Source of the DNA: Pseudoalteromonas rubra | Lineage (GTDB): Bacteria; Pseudomonadota; Gammaproteobacteria; Enterobacterales; Alteromonadaceae | Direction of reading: 5' to 3' | NCBI RefSeq assembly: GCF_000238295.3 | Contig: NZ_AHCD03000041.1 | Coordinates: 1 to 30,856 of the forward strand | DNA length: 30,856 nt | Part shown: positions 9,601 to 18,600 of the stretch, piece by piece | How the letters are laid out: each line of letters starts with the position of its first letter | How positions within the stretch are numbered: the first letter of the stretch is position 1 | Program-made: the position numbers and the translations under genes | The notes under the pieces: model-generated | Database searches by the model: none | Told to the model about the DNA's origin: nothing | The model's input: only the letters and a program-made list of their open reading frames with translations

Positions 9601-12600
9601 GATATTGGTGTTCCGAGTTTGTACTTACCGCTCTTGAGTGGTGGCAGTGTGCAATTGCTGGATAATCAGGAGTTGTTACCGGTCCTGAGTAAAGCGCTGA
9701 ATAAAGCGGATGAGCCACGACTGGTGCGGATGACGCCGCATCATGTGGAAGGGATACTGGCCTTGCAGGAGGCGCCGCTTGCAGGCGTGCAGCACGTGTT
9801 TGTGATTGGCGGTGAGCGCTTTGAGCGCGATGTGGCACTGGCCTTACAAACCCAATTCCCGGACAGTCAGGTATTCAACCACTATGGTCCGTCTGAGGCT
9901 ACGGTAGGCTGTGTGATGTATGACATCAGTGCCAATCAGGCCGACTTACCGGCGGAGCTACCCATTGGCCGGGCCATGGACAACACCTATGCCTATGTAC
10001 TGGATGCGCAGCTTAACGCCCTGCCACAGGGTGCCCGGGGTGAGTTGTTTGTCGGCGGGCCGTGTCTGGCCACAGGTTATGTGAATAACCCGACGCTGAG
10101 CGCCGAGCGCTTTATTGAGAACCCGTTTTATGACCCCAGTGATGCGACCAGTCCGGCCCGTTTGTATCGCACCGGCGATCAGGTGCGCTATCAAAACAGT
10201 GGCGAGCTGATGTTTTTAGGACGCATAGACGAGCAGGTTAAGATCCGGGGTTTCCGGGTGGAGTTGGGTGATATCAGCAGCCAGTTGCAGCAAATCACTG
10301 GCGTTGAATCCGCTGAGGTGTTGTGTAAACCCCTGTCTACCGGCCCGGAGCTAGTCGCCTATATCAAGGCACAAGACTCGGCGCAGCTGGGTGCGCTTTT
10401 GAGTGACTGTGAGCGTCTGCTGGGTGAGCAGTTACCGGCCTATATGGTACCGGCCCACTTTGTTGGGCTGCAACACTGGCCGCTGACAGCGAACGGTAAA
10501 CTGGACAAAAAAGCACTGCCGGACCCGCAGGAAAAAGCTGCGGCCCAACACGTTGCGCCACGCACAGCAACGGAGCAGCAGCTGGTTGAGCTGTGGTCTT
10601 CATTATTAAAGTTAACGCCGGAGCAGATAAGCGTAGACAGCAGCTTCTTTAAGCTGGGTGGACATTCTTTGTTGTCGGTGCGTTTAGTGGCCGCAATCAA
10701 ACAGGCCTTCGGGGTTGAATTCAGTATCAGCGAGTTGTTTGAACATGCGAGCATCGCCAGCCAGGCACAACAGGTCGAGCATAAACAGGCACAGGGAGGC
10801 AGCACAGCACAGCGTATAGAAGTGCAGGCCCGTCCGCAAGATGGTCGCATGGCCGCATCCTTTGCGCAGCAACGGCTGTGGTTCATCGACCGCTTACAGG
10901 GTGGTTCGGCGCAATACAACATGCCAGCCGCGTTTGAAGTGAGCGGTGAGCTGGACCTGAACGCTGTTGAGGCAGCATTAAACACCATAGTTGCGCGTCA
11001 CGAAGTACTGCGCAGTGTTTATCGGGACGGCGACTCGGGAACAGAGCAGGTGATCCAGACTGACGTACACTTCACACTGGATTATGAAGACCTCAGGTTG
11101 CTGAGCCCGGCAACACAGCAACAGACAATTGCGTCACTGATCCCACGCTTACAATCACAGCCGTTTGACCTGAGCAAGGACCTGATGATCCGGGCTGCGT
11201 ATATAGATACGGGTGCCGATTCCGAGCATGCGTCTGTGTTACTGTTTAATATCCACCATATCGCTTCTGACGGATGGTCGTTGCAGCTGCTGGTGAAAGA
11301 GTTTGTACTGTTGTATCGGGCATACACGCAAAGTCAGGACAATCCGCTGACCCCGTTATCGATTCAGTACGCTGATTATGCTCACTGGCAACATAGCTAC
11401 CTGAGCGGCCCGGTTCTGGAGCGCCAGTTAACCTACTGGAGTGAGCAATTATCTGATCTGCCTCCGGTACACAGCCTGCCGCTGGACCATCCGCGTCCGC
11501 AGGTCAAGCAGCATGTCGGGGAGCTGGTACAGGGTAAACTGGATAGTGATGTCGCAGCTGGGCTGGCCGAGCTGGCTCAATCGCAGGGACTAACCTCCTT
11601 TATGCTATTGCACAGCGCGCTTTCATTATTGCTGAGCAGACACAGTAACAGCAAAGACGTGGTGATAGGCACACCGGTTGCGAATCGCACACAGACTGAA
11701 CTTGAGTCTTTAATTGGCTTTTTTGTCAATACACTCGTGCTGAGAGTGAACACGGCTCAGCCCGACATAACGCGTTACTTAGAGCATGTTAAAGCGGTGC
11801 ACCTTGGCGCACAGTCGCATCAGGACGTGCCATTTGAACAGCTGGTTGAGCGATTAAATGTGCCCAGAAGTACAGCACATTCGCCACTATTTCAAATTAT
11901 GCTCACCACGCAGACCGATTATGGCCTTGATGACCAGGCCACCGAGCAGGGGGAGCTGGACCTGAACGGGGCTGCACTGACCATGCGTGGCGCAGCACAG
12001 ACGGTTGCCAAATTCGATATTGAAGTCAACATAAGTACGTCAGCGCAGGGGGTTGCGATTAACTGGGTGTATGACAAAGCCTTGTTTACGCACGCGCACA
12101 TCAGTACGCTCAATCGCCATCTGATGCAGATATTGACTCAGCTATCACAGCTGCAATCCACGTCAGTGCCGTTAAGTAGCATCGCGTTGTTATCCGCACA
12201 GGAGCGAACGCATTTACTTGAGACACTCAATCCGACACCGGTTGATTATGACACTTCGCTGACGATGGCGCAGTGGATTGAACGTCAGGTCGCTAAAACC
12301 CCGACGCAAACCGCGCTATGTTACGAAGGGCAGACACTGAGTTATCAGTCTCTCAATGATAAAGCGAACCAGCTGGCCAGGCACCTGCGTGCAGAGCATC
12401 AGGTTGCTCCAGGCACTCTGGTGGGCGTATGCATGACTCGTTCTCTGGAAATGGTGATCGGCATACTGGCCATACTGAAAGCCGGTGGTGCCTATGTGCC
12501 GCTTGACCCAACACTGCCAGAAACACGTCTAGACTATATGCTGGCACACGCAGGTATTACGACCATCTTGACGCAAAGTGAACATCAGTCTAAGTGTCAG

Positions 12601-15600
12601 GCAAACAATGAAAATACGCCAGCACTGATCCTGATGGATGGATACGCGCAGGACGCGACACGTTTTGAAGATTATGCAACCCAGGATCTGAGTCCGCAGG
12701 AAACCGGGCTGAGTGCTCAGGATATGGCCTATATGATTTATACCTCAGGGTCGACAGGAAAACCCAAGGGAGTGTTAGTCAGCCATCAGGCTTTGGTTAA
12801 CCGGGTTGACTGGATGGATAAGCAGTATGGTTGCGATCATCACGATGTTATTTTGCAAAAAACGCCGTTTGGCTTTGATGTCTCCGTCTGGGAATTTATG
12901 TGGCCGTTATGTCGCGGTGCCCAGATGGTGCTGGCACGGCCTGAGGGACATAAAGATCCGCAGTATTTGTGTCAGTTAATACGCCAAAACGGTGTGACTA
13001 AGTTGCACTTTGTTCCTTCCATGCTGGGCATCATGCTGGATTATGGCGCGCTGGCGCAGTGCACCAGTATTCGTCAGGTATTTTGTAGTGGGGAGGCGTT
13101 ACAGGTCAAACAAGTACAGGGCTTCAGAGCCAGTTTGCCTGATGCACAACTACACAACCTCTATGGGCCAACCGAAGCGGCAATTGATGTCAGTTATTGG
13201 GATTGCTCGCAGCCAATCAGCACCACAGTGCCCATAGGTAAACCCATTCAGAACATCCAGCTGTTGATCCTTGATGACGACTTGCAGCTGGTGCCCTTTG
13301 GCAGTGCCGGAGAGTTGTTTATCGGCGGGGATGGTCTGGCCTGGGGATACCATAACCAGCCAGAGCTGACTGCTGAGCGGTTCATTAACAATCCATACCA
13401 GAGCGAAATGGGCGCGCGGGCCTCATATTCAGAGGTACAGGGAGAGATCTATCAACAGGCACAGGCTCCTTACGATTGTCAGGTTGAGCGTTTCGATCTC
13501 AGTACCCTGGAGGCGTCGGCGCAGGCTGAAGCTTTAGAGCAAAACCTCATCACCTTTAGTCAACACGCTTTTGTGCTACAAGAGGCACAAATGTTATCGG
13601 CGCGCTATCTGATCTTGTCGGATCAAAGCGGTGTGCTGGCGTTGAATATGCCGCATATCGTATCAGACGGCTGGTCAATGCAATTACTGGTCAAAGAGTT
13701 TACGGCCCTGTATACCGCGCATTTGTCTGGTCAGCATGCACAACTGGCACCCCTGCCCATTCAGTATGCTGATTATGCCCACTGGCAGCGCAATTGGTTG
13801 GCAGGAGATGCAGGGGTAAGTCAGCTGGACTACTGGAAAAAGCAATTAGATGGTGTGCCAACTGTACATGGTTTACCGCTACAGGGACGCCGTGGGGAGA
13901 TGAAAAACCACAATGGAGAGTCACTGGAGATGACCTTGTCTCAGTCAGTCAGTCACCGTCTGACCGAGCTGGCCAGCACCCTTGAGATCACTCCGTTTAT
14001 GTTGTTACACGGCGCGCTGGCGATTGTGCTTTCACGTCACAGCAACAGCCATGATATTGTCATTGGTACCCCGGTGGCCAACCGTCAGCATGCTGATCTG
14101 ACGTCGCTGATAGGATTTTTTGTTAACTCACTGGTACTGAGACTGAACACCAGTGATAAAACCCTCGGGGCTTTCTTTGAACACGTTAAACAGACCCATA
14201 TTGCTGCGCAGGAAAATCAGGATATTCCATTTGAGCAGCTGGTTGAGCACCTGGACATAGAAACCAACACCAGCCAAAGCCCGCTGTTTCAGATTATGTT
14301 GCTGACGGACAACGATTATGGTCTGGATGCACCCAAAGCTCAGTCTACGCGACTGGGTGATGCGCAACTTAAGCCGATAGAAGATCCACAGGTCACAGTG
14401 AAGTTTGATCTGGACATTTTTATGTCAGTCAACGAGCACGGCGGCAAACTGAAAATCAACTTCGATAATCACTTATTCAGTGCGCAATACATTGACAGCT
14501 TAATGAGTCACCTGGCGAATACACTGACTAATCTGGCACAGGCTGATATGGCTGCGCAATCGGTGGCACGTTTGCCGATGCTGAGTGAGCAACAGAGCCA
14601 GGAGCTGATCTTTGGCCGTAACCAGACACAACGTAGTTATGATGATGAGGCCTGCATTAACAGCATTTTTGAGCGTCATGTTGCAGCACAGCCTGACGCA
14701 CCGGCGCTGCAATTTGGTGAGTCTGTGCTGAGCTATCAGGCGCTGAACGAGCGTGCAGAGCAGCTTGCCAGCTATTTGGTTGCGCAGCACCAAATTGTAC
14801 CTGATACGATAGTCGGCCTGTGTATGGAGCGCTCGGCAGACATGATCATTGCGATGCTGGCTATCCTTAAAGCGGGCGGTGCTTACTTACCGCTGGATCC
14901 GGATTATCCGATGGAGCGCCTGGAATACATGGTCGATGATGCCAAAGTCGCTCAGATCTTAAGTTATGGTCGGGGTGTTGAAGTGACTGACGCACTGTGT
15001 CAGGGCAGAGACATCGCTAACCTCAATGTCAGCAACCTGTCAGAAGCCGCAGCGTCAGACGAACAGGCGCTGGGAATTCTTAAATCGAATCACTCGCTGG
15101 CGTATGTGATTTATACATCAGGCTCAACAGGGCGTCCAAAAGGCGTGGGGCTGAGCCACAAAGGTGCGGTGAACCTCGCTGCCAACCAGCAGGTGCTGTT
15201 CGATATCACGCCTGCCAGTCGGGTATTACAATTTGCATCAATCAGCTTTGATGCCGCGACCTGGGATTGGGTCATGGCTCTACTTAATGGCGCCACCCTG
15301 GTGATCTGTGATGAGCAGGCTCGCACCGAAGGGGGTAAGTTAGGTGAGGTACTGAAACAACAAGCCATTACGCACGCAACCTTGCCACCGGCCTTGTTGA
15401 GCACAATGGCGTTACAAACAGACTTAGCCTTGCAGTGTCTGATTGTGGCGGGCGAAGCCTGTGAAGAACAGGTTGTCGAGCGCTGGAGACGTCATTATCG
15501 CTTCTTTAATGCCTATGGTCCGTCGGAGACCTCCGTGTGTGCTACGGTGGGTGAAATTACGGATAACAGCATTCATATCGGGCGTCCTTTGTATAATGTG

Positions 15601-18600
15601 CAAACCCTGATTTTGGATGAGCATCAAAGTCTGGTGCCATTTGGCTGTGCCGGTGAACTGTATGTCGGTGGTGACGGCCTGGCACGCGGTTATCTGAATC
15701 AGCCACAGCTGACGGCTGAGCGTTTCATTGACAATCCTTTTTATGATGCCAGTGTGCCCGGCAGCTCTGAGCGTTTATACCGAACCGGTGACCTGGTGCG
15801 TTATCAGGTCGATGGTAACTTGGCCTTTATTGGCCGTACCGATGATCAAATCAAGATCCGCGGCTTCCGTGTTGAGCTGGGTGAAATTGCCCAGCAGCTG
15901 AGTCAGCAAGCGGGTGTTGAATCCGCCCTAGTGGTTGCTAAGACAGGCGCCATCGGCACCTATCTGGTTGCTTATTTGCAGCCAGCTCAGGCCGTTAGCG
16001 AGCTATCTGACAATGAATTTACTCAAGGTGCATTGGCCGAACTGGCCAGTCAGGTGCCTGATTATATGGTGCCCAAGTTGGGTGTGGTGGTCGCTGAGTG
16101 GCCTTTGACAGCCAACGGCAAAATTAATAAAAAGGCGCTGCCAGAGGCAGATACCATGGCATTGCAGGGTGAATATGTGGCACCAGCTTGTGAGACTGAA
16201 CACGCCATTTGCCAGATCTGGGCTGAGTTGCTGGACATGGCACCGGAAACCATCAGTACCACAGCGAACTTCTTCCATTTAGGGGGCCACTCGCTGTTAT
16301 CTGTCAGGCTGGCTGCGGGACTGCGCGAGCAGCTGGGTGTAGAGCTGCCAGTGAAAACCCTGTTCAATGCTGCAACGATTGCAGAGCAGGCGGCAGAAAT
16401 TATGGCTCGCCGCGGACAAGCGGTGCGTGAAGGCGTTAAAGCCCTGCCCAGAATCACCATGCAGGATGAGCAACTGGGCCAGTATAGTGCATTGCCACAG
16501 TCGTTCGCCCAACAACGCCTATGGTTTATCGATCAGTTACACAGTGATTCGGCACAATACAATATGCCAGCAGCTTTTGAAGTTGAAGGGGAGCTGGAAT
16601 TGGCCGTGGTTGAAGCGGCACTGCAAACCATCATTGCCCGACATGAAGTGCTCAGAACGGTTTATCGTGATGGTGAGCACGGTGCTGAGCAGCTGATCCT
16701 GGATGAGGCACAATTTAGTCTCAGTTATGAAGATATCCGTATGTACAACGCGGCACAGCAACAACAGGCGATTGCCGGGGCGATGGCACAGCTACTAAGT
16801 CAACCATTTGATTTGACCAAAGATGTGATGGTGCGTGCAGGGTATCTGCATACTTCACAGAGCAGTGGGGTGCTGCTGTTTAACATGCACCATATTGCCT
16901 CGGATGGCTGGTCAATGCAGGTGCTGGTGAAAGAGTTTGTGGCCTTGTATCAGGCATACAGTCAGGGTCAGGGTAATCCGCTGGCACCGCTGACCATTCA
17001 GTACGCCGATTATGCGCAATGGCAGCGGGCATACTTAAGTGAGACAGTGCTGGAGCAGCAACTGGGATATTGGCAGCAACAGCTGGCCGATGTACCACCG
17101 GTGCACAGTCTGCCTCTGGATCACCCACGTCCGGAAGTGAAGCAACATCAGGGGGCGCAGGTAACAGGTTCGCTCAGTAAAGAAGTTGCACAAGGGCTGG
17201 CTGCACTGGCTAAGGCTGAAGGGTTAACGCCGTTTATGCTGCTGCATGGGGCACTGTCATTGTTATTGTCCAGACACAGTAATGCACAGAATATTGTGAT
17301 AGGCACCCCGGTTGCCAACCGTACTCAGGCCGAGCTGGAGCCTCTAATTGGTTTCTTTGTTAATACGTTAGTGCTGAATGTTAATACTGATCAGGCGACA
17401 CTGGCTGAGTATTTGGCACATGTTAAGAGCGTGCACCTCGATGCCCAGTCAAATCAGGATGTGCCGTTTGAGCAATTGGTTGAGCAACTCAATGTACCAC
17501 GCAGCACGGCACATACGCCGCTGTTCCAGGTCATGTTGCGCACCCAGACCGATTATGGTCTGAATACGGGGATGGATGAGTCGGTGTTGTCGCTGGGAGA
17601 TGCGCAGTTGAGCCCACTGGCTGATGACTCCGTGGTGGCCAAGTTTGATCTCGATGTGCATATGGCGCTGAGCGAGTCGGGTGTTGATATCTGCTGGACT
17701 TATGACACAGCCCTGTTCAGTGCGGCGCGTATCGAGACCCTTAACCGCCACCTGGGTGAGCTACTGAGCGCACTGACGGCGTCTGAGCCGCAAGAGGTTC
17801 TGACCAGGGTGCCGGGCACTCTCAATATGCTGTCACAGGCAGAGCAGCAAGAGTTACTGGTATCACTGAATCAAACAGAGCAAGACTATGATACACAGCT
17901 GTGCATCCATACTTTGTTTGAGCAACAGGCACAGCAGCAGCCGCAGGCGATAGCCCTGACAGGACCGCAGCGCACCTTGAGTTATGAGGCACTGAATACG
18001 CTGAGTAACCAGTTCGCGCATCATCTGATAGACCAGTATGGGGTTGCACCGGGGCAGCGTGTCGGTATTTGTGTAGAACGCTCGGAGTATATTCTGGTGA
18101 CTATGCTGGCAGTACTCAAAGCCGGAGCTGCCTATGTGCCCTTCGATCATCACAACACGTTGCATCGTAATCAACAGATCATAGACGATGCGCAGTTAGA
18201 CGTGGTGTTTACCGACCCTGAGCGTATAGCAACCTTGCCGCAAAGCTGTGCACGTCTTGAGGTCGCGGCACTTGAAGCTCAGCTGAGCGACCAGGGTAAG
18301 CGGGATAACCCACAACAGACTGTTAGTGCCGGTGATCTGGCCTATGTTATCTATACGTCGGGCACCACGGGCAAACCAAAAGGCGTACAGCTGCGTCACT
18401 CCAATGTGTGTGACTACTTACAGTCGGTACAGTGCAGATATTATGCGCAGCCGCAGTCGTCATTACTGGTTACGTCTTATGCGTTTGATATCAGCGTACC
18501 TAGCTTATTCCTGCCGTTGATCAGCGGTACATCGGTCAATATTCTGGCTGGCGAAGCGCGCTTTGAAAGCATGAAACACGAATTGCAGGAGCAGCCATAC

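Noticed and set aside
10440..10988. 182-aa open frame on the minus strand
   Set aside because: It lies opposite a well-conserved A10-PCP-C region, has no recognisable domain, and antisense open frames of this size occur throughout this NRPS.
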